From NCBI RefSeq assembly GCF_029227915.1, contig NC_079880.1:32979501-33043500 (forward strand): a DNA stretch of 64,000 nt, read 5' to 3'. Both the position numbers and the translations under genes were made by a program. The stretch comes from Hydractinia symbiolongicarpus (lineage: Eukaryota > Cnidaria > Hydrozoa > Anthoathecata > Hydractiniidae). Position 1 is the stretch's first letter; the number at the start of each line of letters is the position of its first letter. Under the pieces are notes generated by a model. That model ran no database searches. It was not told where the DNA came from and was given only the letters and a program-made list of their open reading frames with translations. Of the stretch, positions 47,144 to 56,500 are shown in pieces.

Positions 47144-49104
47144 TTATTCACGTTTTCATTCAGAATCTCATAATCTGATTGAGTTTCTTTCATAATTAAT
47201 AACGAATGAGTACAAGCCATATTTGCTGTAACAGGAGTGGTAGAGACAGTAGAAACTGGACCACTTAAGATAAATCCAAGTTTTGATCCCATGGCAACAG
47301 GACCTCCGCTAGAACTTCGTAAAACAGTTTTCGTGAAAAAATTCCAGTAATAATCGGCTCCAATTAATATGTCGACGTGTAGATCGTCGCTAAAATTCTG
47401 ATCAGCTAATTGTAAGCCTTGCAAATGTTCATAATTTTCAACAGCAAAATTGATAGTTTGTCCGGAAACAGGTTTGCAAATATCATTCACAAAGGTAGAA
47501 ACATTAATGCTCTCATTCGATATTGTGCTTTTAATTTCAAATTTGACAAGATCAAGTTTTTTCGTAGAGTGTTCACCTCCAAAGACTTTAATACTCAGTT
47601 CTTTTTTTGAAACAGTTTTTAAATTCAACTTTTTTCTCGCTTGCGGTGTGATGTACGACAATTGCGAACCGCTGTCAAATAAAATGCGTAATTTCGCAGA
47701 AAAATTTCCATCGCATGATGTAACTGTAGCCATAGCAGTTTGCAGCAAAACATTATTTCGATCAGAAGCTATGTTTATATTAGCAGGTGTAACGTTCGAG
47801 GAAGAATCTTCACTTTCTGCATCTTTATTTTCGGTTTCATTTTTCTTAGGACTACGACTAGGAGGAGGATTTGGATTATGTTTCTTTTCGCATAAGGCTA
47901 CGTGATGTTTTCCTTTGCAGTGAAAACAACGAAAACTTGCTTTGCATTCACGACTCATGTGTCCTTTTCTTAAACATAAAAAACACCCTCCATTTTTCAA
48001 AACAATTTCTTTCCTGGTTTCTAATTTTGTTACAGTTCTGCATTCATATGATTTATGCTCACCAGAACAAAAAGAACAGAATAACTTTCGGGTACCAGTT
48101 CGCGCAGCTTGTGCATTCAAAGAACTTCCACTGCTGGGGAACTCCCGCTGCTCATCTTCTTCTAATTTTATATTCGAAAGTTTTTCACGTGCCATAATTT
48201 CTTTTCTTAAAAATTTTAACACAGCTTCAGCGTCCCAAATATCTTCATCAAATTTTCTACTTATCATTAATTTGATATCATTCGGTAATTTTGACAAAAC
48301 AACAGGAATAAGCATAGGTCCATAGTTTTCTGCTTTAAAACCCAGGGCTTTCAAACTTCTCACTTGAGATTCGATTAGGTCGTAAAGTTTTCGCATAGAT
48401 TTTATATCTCTCGAACTTTTTACATTTTCAAGAGTCAAAAGTTTGTTCATATGAGCTGACACAGTGATTTGTGGATCACCAAATCGTTCTTTTAAAAGAT
48501 CTCGCGCAATTTCATAGTTTTCGTTACGTAACGATAAACCGCTGATTGTTTGTTCTGCCGAGCCCGACAAAAGATTTGTCAAATACGTCAATTTTTCGAC
48601 AAAAGAAAGAGATTCATTCTTATGTATCGCACACTCAAAAGATTCGTCAAAGGACTTCCATTGCAAAGGATCACCGTTAAACTTTTTCAGCTCAAGTTTC
48701 GGAAGTTTAATTCGATCCCTCACGCTGGAGTTTCCAGACCCATCAGAAGAAGTAACAGAAACATTACCTTCAATTTCAAACACATGCTTGTCAAGAAACT
48801 TTTTCAATGTTGTTAACTCTTTCGCAGCATACTGCTCAAATTCCAAGTGTGACATCATTTCATTAGCTAAATTCTCTGGCTCAATTAAGTCATTAATTTC
48901 ATTTTGAATAGTTGTTACGTTCAATAATTTAGCTTCCAGTAAATCATAACTGGATAAGAGTACCGCACCATGATCTTTCAAAGCAAACCTTTCATAAACA
49001 GGTTTCACAGTTTCATTAACAATTTTCTTAAAAACACCAACATAAGCACCACGACTTCTTCTCTTTTTACTGATATCTTCAGTCATGTTTGTATATAATT
49101 TCAA
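47080..49104 (-). CDS. gag: BEL gag-protease
   Basis: 674 codons. Gag-like N-terminal half (KLPKLELKKFNGDPLQWKSF, LSGSAEQTISGL, LKERFGDPQ), then two zinc knuckles (CFLCLRKGHMSREC and CFHCKGKHHVALC, residues about 365-400), a charged linker, and an aspartic protease with catalytic LRILFDSGSQLSYIT and ILIGADYYW. In intact BEL elements this runs on into pol as one polyprotein; here it ends in a palindromic mutation. ATG 49104 is the natural start, about 170 bp inside the 5' LTR. Confidence 0.92.
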   Translation of the reverse strand: MKLYTNMTEDISKKRRSRGAYVGVFKKIVNETVKPVYERFALKDHGAVLLSSYDLLEAKLLNVTTIQNEINDLIEPENLANEMMSHLEFEQYAAKELTTLKKFLDKHVFEIEGNVSVTSSDGSGNSSVRDRIKLPKLELKKFNGDPLQWKSFDESFECAIHKNESLSFVEKLTYLTNLLSGSAEQTISGLSLRNENYEIARDLLKERFGDPQITVSAHMNKLLTLENVKSSRDIKSMRKLYDLIESQVRSLKALGFKAENYGPMLIPVVLSKLPNDIKLMISRKFDEDIWDAEAVLKFLRKEIMAREKLSNIKLEEDEQREFPSSGSSLNAQAARTGTRKLFCSFCSGEHKSYECRTVTKLETRKEIVLKNGGCFLCLRKGHMSRECKASFRCFHCKGKHHVALCEKKHNPNPPPSRSPKKNETENKDAESEDSSSNVTPANINIASDRNNVLLQTAMATVTSCDGNFSAKLRILFDSGSQLSYITPQARKKLNLKTVSKKELSIKVFGGEHSTKKLDLVKFEIKSTISNESINVSTFVNDICKPVSGQTINFAVENYEHLQGLQLADQNFSDDLHVDILIGADYYWNFFTKTVLRSSSGGPVAMGSKLGFILSGPVSTVSTTPVTANMACTHSLLIMKETQSDYEILNENVNKFVRSEEIPKLGKFRDFLRRT
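47088..47134. repeat. 47-bp near-perfect hairpin at the gag-pro/pol junction
   Basis: 22-base perfect arms (47088-47109 and 47113-47134) around a 3-base loop. One arm looks like a templated inverted copy of the other, replacing the normal coding sequence. Confidence 0.85.
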
Positions 49105-49243
49105 AAGTAACTAAATTGTAAGTGTTGTAAATTCAAAAAATGTTCTAATGTTTATGTGTATAATTTCAAAAGTTCTATGTGAGTAAATATTCAGCAACTG
49201 TCGATTAAATAAACCAACGATCAATAATTATATCCAACAATAA

Positions 49244-49261
49244 ATCCGGCTCGGTGGACCA
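49244..49261 (-). promoter_or_regulatory. candidate tRNA primer-binding site
   Basis: 18 bases, read on the minus strand as TGGTCCACCGAGCCGGAT, 11 bases inside the 5' LTR. They begin TGG, as expected for pairing with a tRNA CCA end. Which tRNA is not clear. Confidence 0.55.
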
Positions 49262-49272
49262 ATGATTTATCC

Positions 49273-49457
49273 ACAATTATAATCAGAGGACTGTATAATA
49301 AGAATACGAGGTTTCGGGGGTATCAACCGAAGAGAACAACCTCGTTCAACAAGAAGTAAAATCTAATTAAGCTCTTCAAAAATATAAACAGAAAAATATA
49401 TACAAAAGTGAGCGCACGTGTAAAGGTCACGTGTTCAAGTCACATGGTCAATTCAAC
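49273..49457 (-). repeat. BEL 5' LTR
   Basis: 185 bp, identical by eye to the LTR at 43296-43480. Followed by target duplication ATCC (49458-49461). Confidence 0.9.
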
Positions 49458-49461
49458 ATCC

Positions 49462-49568
49462 TTCCTCTTCTTCATCATTGCCGTCAGCTTGTGACCTTGC
49501 GCGACTCTCCCTGGGTGCTTTACTGGCTTTGTTATGACTGTTACTTCTTGACTTTGAACTTAACTCAT
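49462..49568 (-). pseudogene. small membrane protein, outer copy, N-terminal part
   Basis: ATG 49568 after CATAATAAATG. The third codon is TAA, where the inner copy has Glu; the rest of the segment aligns (VTVITKPVKHPGRVAQGHKL versus IQVITKKNEGRVAAGKRL). Cut by the BEL element and resumed at 43291. So it was disabled twice, by the stop and by the insertion. Confidence 0.8.
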
Positions 49569-49576
49569 TTATTATG

Positions 49577-49594
49577 TGTACCCAGGGGTACACA
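49577..49594. terminator. palindrome between outer genes
   Basis: GTGTACCC and GGGTACAC arms around a 2-base centre, 15 bases after the stop of the unrecognised gene and just upstream of the next start motif. Confidence 0.45.
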
Positions 49595-49608
49595 CAAAAA
49601 GATCTTGA

Positions 49609-49896
49609 TCACTCATTCAGGTACTGATATATCACAGAGGGTCTGAAACCGTTTCTGCCAGCGTATCTCATCTGATGCATATGTGGGATCCTCACTAAAT
49701 TACATGCTTGTGGAGGAAATCGATCAGCTGCTGGTGTCAGGATTTCCAAAGCGCGTATGTGGGAGTCACCGTAGATACCACACCAATCCTTGTACCGCGA
49801 TTTTATTCTGCTATTGCCTAATGAATCTGCTATGATACTTCCCATTTTAAACACTTCACGATTGTCCATGTATATCTTTGATAGAATATTTCCCAT
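49609..49896 (-). CDS. unrecognised 95-residue protein in the Fic slot of the outer Polinton
   Basis: Open from ATG 49896, overlapping the end of the upstream membrane gene (stop at 49856). Contains FKMGSIIADSLGNSR, YKDWCGIYGDSHIRALEI and FRPSVIYQYLNE. No Fic motif and no similarity to the inner Fic gene that has the same neighbours. ADSLGNSR and GDSH are reminiscent of GDS/SGNH hydrolase blocks, but the order is incomplete and I do not claim it. Downstream is a 40-bp GTGTACCCAGGGGTACAC palindrome region (about 49577-49594). Confidence 0.45.
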   Translation of the reverse strand: MGNILSKIYMDNREVFKMGSIIADSLGNSRIKSRYKDWCGIYGDSHIRALEILTPAADRFPPQACNLVRIPHMHQMRYAGRNGFRPSVIYQYLNE

Positions 49897-50443
49897 TTTT
49901 TTCTTGCTCTTCATCAACCTTCTCTTCAACTACCTTGGACATGGAGAGTTGCGTGTGATTAATCGTATGCGCAGCAATAAGCAGGGGTGATAGGAACTTT
50001 CCGAAAGCTGAGTACACTAGAACCCCCCAATCAGCCATACTATCCTTGATAATAGGATCCTCCTCGATATCTTGCCTCAAGCCTTCGGGGCTATCGAGGG
50101 GCACTACGTTACCTATAGCCTTCGTGTACATGCTTATCGCGTGGGTTGATAGTACCTTGGCAGTCTTTGAGCCCTTTTCCTGAATCTCGCGCTGAACGAA
50201 CGCAGTGTGTATCTTGTCGATCATCTCAGGTGATGCTTTATCAACAAAACCTTCTCTGCATTTCTTGGATAGAAGGTGATGTTTACCTTGACGTATTGCA
50301 TCCTTGAAAACCTGACGCTTGTCTATAGGTTTTTCACGTTGCTCAAGCGCTTCTGCCGGGGTATCAACAACATCGAAAATTTTGGCCAATTCAGATATCT
50401 TTATTATTAGTCGTCTGCATCTTAAATAACCGAAGATGATCAA
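49856..50443 (-). pseudogene. conserved Polinton membrane protein, outer copy
   Basis: Homologue of 24911-25522: KEKPIDKRQ-like REKPIDKRQVFKDAIRQGKH, EEDPIIKDSMADWGVLVYSA and FGKFLSPLLIAAHT are conserved. The frame begins with a non-ATG codon inside the former N-terminal membrane segment; a TAA lies about 17 codons upstream of it in the same frame. Probably lost its start next to the breakpoint with satellite DNA. Confidence 0.75.
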
Positions 50444-50459
50444 GACGTATGGGAGGAGT

Positions 50460-50575
50460 ACAGCTTAGCGTACTTGCTCTTTATACTCTATACAGAATTT
50501 CGTGCTTGTACTACGCATTAACGAAACCCACCTTTTTGAGTGAGCACTTTCAGAGGCCGTTCCTAGCACTGACAT
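50460..50575. other. breakpoint between outer Polinton and satellite
   Basis: About 115 bp with no match I can see to either Polinton or to the 182-bp unit. Polymerase B and the right terminal repeat of the outer Polinton are missing from here on. Confidence 0.6.
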
Positions 50576-53500
50576 TTAACCGGCATTTTGGCACAAAAGC
50601 CGTATTATGGCATTTTCATGGCGTGTGCATGTGGTTTACTGCGTTCTAAAGCCATGGAACCAGGGAAAACAACTTAGGACGTTCTAGTGCATTGAGAGTA
50701 AAAGGATTAGACCAATGATAACCAGCGCAGGCACGCATACCCACGTGATTTACGTGTAAGGCCTTTATTAGGCCGCAAAAGACCGCATTACGGTGTTTAG
50801 AGGCGTGTGCTTGCAGTTGACGGAGCTCCAAAGCCATGGAACCAGGGAAAACAACTTAGGACGTCCTACTGTATTGAGAGTGGAAGAACTAGACCAATGG
50901 TAACAAGCTTTGACGCGTGGAACCACGTGATTTACGTGCAGGGCCTTTAATAGGGGGCAAAAGACCGCATTACGGCCTTTAGAGGCGTGTGCATGTGGTT
51001 TACGCCGTTCTCAAGGCATGGAGCCAGGGAAAACAACTTAGGACGTCCAAGTGTATTGAGAGTGGAAGAACTAGACCAATGGTAACCTGCGGAGGCACAT
51101 AATAGCCGGCTTGGACGTTTGGAACCACGTAATGTACGTGTAAGTGTTTTATTAGGCGGCAAAAAACCGTAATACGGCATTTAGTGGCGTGTGCTTGTAG
51201 TTGACGGCGTTTTATAGTCATAGAACCAAGAAAAACGGCTTACAAAGTCCCAGTCCATTAAGAGAGGAAGGACTAGACCAATGATAACCGGCTTGGACGG
51301 TTGGAACCACGTAATTTACGCGTAAGGCTTTTATTAGGCGGCAAGGAACCGTATTACGTCTTTAGAGGAGTGTGCTTGTAGTTGACGGCGTTCCATAGTC
51401 ATGGAACCAAGAAAAACGTCTTACGAAGTCTTAGTCCATTAAGAATGGGAGGACTATAGCAATGATAACCGGCTCGGACGGTTGGAACCGCGTAATTTAC
51501 GTGTAAGGCTTTTATTAGGCGGTAAAAGGTCATGTTACGGTCTTTAAAGGCGTGAAGTTGCAGTTGACGGTGTTCTATAGACATGGAACCAAGGAAAACA
51601 GCTTACGAAGTCCTGGTCCATTAAGAGTGGAAGGACTATACCAATGATAACCGGCTCGGACGGTTGGAACTGCGCAATTTACGTGTAAGGCCTTTATTAG
51701 GCGGCAAAAGGCCATATTGGTGCCTTTAGAGGCATGTGGTTGTAGTTGACGGTGTTCTATAGTCACGGAACCAAAGAAAATGGCTTACGAATTCCTAGTC
51801 CATAAAGAGTAGAAGGACTATACCAATGATAACCGGCTCAGACGGTTGGAACCACGTAAGTTACGTGTAAGGCCTTTATTAGGCGGTAAAAGGCCATATT
51901 ACGGCCTTTAGAGGCGTAAGGTTGTAGTTGACGGTATTCTATAGTCATGGAACCAAAGAAAACGGCTTACGAAGTCCTAGTCCATTAAGGGTGGAAGGAC
52001 TAGACCAATGATAACCGGCTTGGACGGTTGGAACCACGTAATTTACGCGTAAGGCCTTTATTAGGCGGCAAGGGACCGTATTACGTCTTTAGAGGAGTGT
52101 GCTTGTAGTTGACGGCGTTCCATAGTCATGGAACCAGGGAGAACAACTTAGGACGTCGTAGTGCATTGAGAGTGGAAGAACTAGACCAATGGTAACCTGC
52201 GCAGGCACATAATAACCGGCTTGGACGGTTGGAACCACGTAATGTACGTGTAGGTGTTTTATTAGGCGGCAAAACACCGTAATACGGCATTTACAGGCGT
52301 GTGCTTGTAGTTGACGGCGATCTATAGTCATGGAATCAAAGAAAACGGCTTACGAAGTCCTAGTCCATTAAGAGTGGAAGGACAATACCAATGATAGCCG
52401 GCTCGGACGGTTGGAACCGCGTAATTTACGTGTAAGGCCTTTATTAGGCGGTAAAAGGCCATTTTACGGCCTTTAGAGGCGTGACGTTGCAGTTGAGGGT
52501 GTTTTATAGTCATGGAACCAAGGAAAATGGCTTACGAAGTCCTAGTCCATTAAAAGTGGAAAGACTATACCAATGATAACCGGCTCGGACGGTTGGAACC
52601 ACGTAATTTACGTGTATGGCCTTTATTAGGCGGCAAAAGGCCATATTGCTGCCTTTAGACGTGTGTGTATGTAGTTGACGGAGTTTTAAAGCCATGGAAC
52701 CAGGGAAAACAACTTATCACGTCGTACTTTATTGATAATTGAAGGACTAGACCGACGGTATGCGGTTTGGACGCGTGAACGACGTAATTTACGTATAAGG
52801 CCTTTAATAGGCGTCAAAAGGCCGTATTATAGCTTTTTCATGGCGTGTGCATGTGGTTTACGGCGTTCTAAAGCCATGGAACCAGGGAAAATAACTTAGA
52901 ACGTCCTAGTGTATTGAGAGTGAAAGGATTAGACCAATGGTAACCTGTGCAGGCACGTGGACCCACGTGATTTACGTGATTTACGTGCAAGGCCTTTATT
53001 AGGCGGCAAAAGACCGCATTACGGCCTTTAGAGGCGTGTGCATGTGGCTTACGCCGTTCTCAAGGCATGGAGCCAGGGAAAACAAATTAGGACGTCGTAG
53101 TATATTGAGAGTGGAAGGACTGGACCAATGGTAACAAGCTTTGACGCGTGGAACCACGGGATTTACCTGCAAGGCCTTTATTAGGCGGCAAAAGGCCGTA
53201 TTATGGCCTTTTCATGGCGTGTGCATGTGGTTTACGGCGTTCTAAAGCGATGGAACCAGGGAAAACAACTTAGGACGTCCTAGTGTATTGGGAGTGGAAG
53301 GACTAGACCAATGGTAACCTGTGCAGGCACGTGGACTCACATGATTTACGTGTAAGGCCTTTAATAGGCGGCAAAAGGCCGTATTATAGCATTTTCATCG
53401 CGTGCGCATGAGGTTTACGGCGTTCTAAAGCCATGGAACCAGGGAAATAACTTAGAACGTCCTAGTGTATTGAGAGTGGAAGGACTAGACCAATGGTAAC

Positions 53501-56500
53501 AAGCTTTGACGCGTGGAACCACGTGATTTACGTGCAAGGCCTTTATTAGGCGGCAATAGACCGTATTACGGCCTTTAGAGGCGTGTGCATGTGGCTTACG
53601 CCGTTCTCAAGGCATGGAGCCAGGGAAAACAAATTAGGACGTCGTAGTATATTGAGAGTTGAAGGACTAGACCAATGGTAACAAGCTTTGACGCGTGGAA
53701 CCACGGGATTTACGTGCAAGGCCTTTATTAGGCGGCAAAAGACCGCATTACGGCCTTTAGAGGCGTGTGCATGTGGCTTACGCCGTTCTCAACGCATGGA
53801 GCCAGGGAAAACAAATTAGGACGTCGTAGTGTATTGAGAGTGGAAGGAATAGACCAATGGTAACCTGCGCAGACACATAATAACCGGCTTGGACGGTTGG
53901 AACCACGTAATGTACGTGTAAGCCTTTTATTAGGCGGCAAAAGACCGTAATACGGCATTCAGAGGCGTGTGCATGTAGTTGACGGAGTTCTAAAGCCATG
54001 GAAACAGGGAGAACAACTTAGGACGTCGTTGTGTATTGACAGTGGAAGAACAAGACCAATGGTAACAAGCTTTGACGCATGGAACCACGTGATTTACGTG
54101 TAAGGTCTATATTATGCGGTAAAAGACCGTATTGCTGCCTTTAGACGTGTGTGCATGTAGTTCACAGAGTTCCAATGCCATGGAACTAGGGAAAACATCT
54201 TAGAACGTCGTAGTGTATTAAGAAGGGAAGGACTAGACCAATGGTAACCTGCGCAGGCACGCGGAACCACGCGATTTACGTGTAAGGCCTTTAATAGGCG
54301 GCAAAAGACCGCATTACGGCTTTTAGAGGTGTGTGCTTGTAGTTGGCGGAGCTCCAAAGCCATAGAACTAGGGAAAACAACTTAGGACGTCGTAGTGTAT
54401 TGAGAGTGGAAGAACTAGACCAATGATAATAAGCTTTGACGCGTGGAACCACGTGATTTACGTGTAAGGCCTTTGTTATACGGCAAGCGACCGTATTGCT
54501 GCCTTTAGACATGTGTGCATGTAGTTCACGGAAATCCAATGCCATGGAACTAGGGAAAACATCTTAGAACGTCGTAGTGTATTAAGAAGGGAAGGACTAG
54601 ACCAATGGTAACCTGCGCAGGCACGTTGAACCACGCGATTTACGTGTAAGGCGTTTATTATGCGGTAAAAGACCGTATTGCTGCCTTTAGACGTGTGTGC
54701 ATGTAGTTCACAGAGTTTTAATGCCATGGAACTAGGGAAAACATCTTAGAACGTCGTAGTGTATTAAGAAGGGAAGGACTAGACCAATGGTAACCTGCGC
54801 AGGCACGCGAACCACGGGATTTACGTGTAAGGCCTTTAATAGGCTGCAAAAGACCGCGTTATGGCCTTTAGAGGCGTGTGCTTGTAGTTGGCGAAGCTCC
54901 AAAGCCATGGAACCAGGAAAAACAACTTATCACGTCGTTGCCTATTGAGAATGGAAGGACTAGACCGACGGTAACCGGCTTGGACGCGTGCAACGACGAA
55001 GTTTGCGTGTAAGGCCATTATTAGGGGGCAAAAGGCCATATTACGGCCTTTAGAGGCATGGGGTTGTAGTTGACGGTGTTCTATAGTCATGGAACCAAAG
55101 AAAACACCTGACGGAGTCCTAGTTTAATAAAAGTGGAAGGACTATACCAATGATAACCGGCTTGTACGGTTGAAGCCACGTAATTTACGTGTAAGGGTTT
55201 TATTAGGCGGCAAAAGACAATAATACGGCATTTAGAGGCGTGTGCTTGTAGTTGATGGCGTTTTATAGTCATGGAACGAAGGAAAACGGCTTACGACGTC
55301 CTAGCCATTAAGAGTGCGTGGACTAGACCAATGATAACCGGCTTGGACGGTTGGAACCACGTAATTAACGCGAAAGGTCTTTATTAGGCTGCAAAGGACC
55401 GTATTATGGCCTTTAGAGTTGCGTGCTTGTAGTTGACGGCGTTCTATAGTCATTGAAGCAAGGATAACGGCTTACGAAGTTAGTCCATTAAGAGTAGCAG
55501 GACTATACCAATGATAACTGGCTCGGACGGTTGGAATCAAGTAATTTACGTGCAAGGCCTTTATTAGGCGGTAAAAGGCCATATTTCGGCCTTTAGAGGC
55601 ATGGGGTTGTAGTTGACGGTGTTCTATAGTCATAGAACCAAAGAAAGCACCTGACGAAGCCGTAGTCCATTAATAGTGGAAGGTCTATACCAATGATAAC
55701 CGGGTTGGACGGTTGGAACCACGCAATATACGTGAAAGGCTTTTATTAGGCGGCAAAAGGCCATATTGCTGCCTTTAGACGTGTGTGAATGTAGTTTATG
55801 GAGTTACAAAGCCATGTAACCAGGGAAAACAACTTATCACATCTTAGTCTATTGGGAATGGAAGGACTAGACCGACGGTAACCGGCTTGGACGCGTGGAA
55901 CGGTGTTATTTACGTGTAAGGCCTTTAAAAGGCGTCAAAAGGCCGTACTATAGCCTTTTCATGGCGTGTGCATGTGGTTTACGGCGTTCTAAAGCCATGG
56001 AACCAGGGAAAACAATTTAGGACGACGTATTATATTGAAGGTAGAAGAATTAGACCAATGGTAACAAGCTTGGACGCGTGGAACCAAGCAATTTAGGTGT
56101 AAGGCCTTTAATAGGCCCGAACAAGCCGTAGTACAGCCTTTATAGGCCTTTGCATGTAGTTGACGGCGTTTTAAAGCCATGGAGCCAGGGAAGAAAATTT
56201 AGGACGTCGTAGTGCATTGAGAGTGGAAGGAATAGACCAATGATAACCGACTTGGACGGTTGCAACCACGTAATTTACGTGTAAGGTCTTTACTAGGCGG
56301 CAAAAGACCGTATTACGGCCTCTAGAGGCGTGTGCTTGTAGCAGACTTCGTTCTATAGTCATGGAACCAAAGAAAACGGCTTACGACGTCCTAGTTCATT
56401 AAGAGTGGAAGGACTAGACCAATGATAACCTGCTTGGACGATTGTAATCACGTAATTTACGTGTAAGGACTTTAATAGGCGGCAAAAGACTGTATTGCTG

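Larger units (their letters stand above)
43296..49457 (-). mobile_element. BEL/Pao LTR retrotransposon
   Basis: 6.2 kb between 4-bp ATCC duplications, in minus orientation. Two 185-bp LTRs read as identical. One gag-pro frame (49104-47080) is followed by pol in shifted frames to 43516. The primer-binding-site candidate is next to the 5' LTR (49244-49261) and the polypurine tract GGGGGAA next to the 3' LTR (43482-43488). Identical LTRs point to a recent insertion, yet pol has frame breaks. Confidence 0.95.
4606..50460. mobile_element. outer Polinton/Maverick element, interrupted and right-truncated
   Basis: Self-synthesising virus-like DNA transposon. The left end is inferred at AGTAGTAGTAGGGAG (4606) because the same landmarks occur in the intact inner Polinton: GTAGGGAG at the tip, GTCAAACCCC about 50 bp in, then after removing the inserted 10.3-kb transposon a CGACGTCATC, GCATGCGCAA and GAGTAGGGGAAAGTCCC series. 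Its genes lie at 15219-20484, 35990-43291 and 49462-50443, in opposite orientation to the inner Polinton and in the same relative order. DNA polymerase B and the right terminal repeat are missing; the last recognisable gene stops at about 50450 next to satellite DNA. Most genes carry frameshifts or stops, but the ATPase, a small membrane gene, the zinc ribbon and the repeat protein are open. Confidence 0.85.

Noticed and set aside
49609-49896. SGNH/GDS hydrolase assignment for the 95-residue protein
   Set aside because: ADSLG and GDSH are suggestive, but the block order and catalytic His/Asp context are not convincing.
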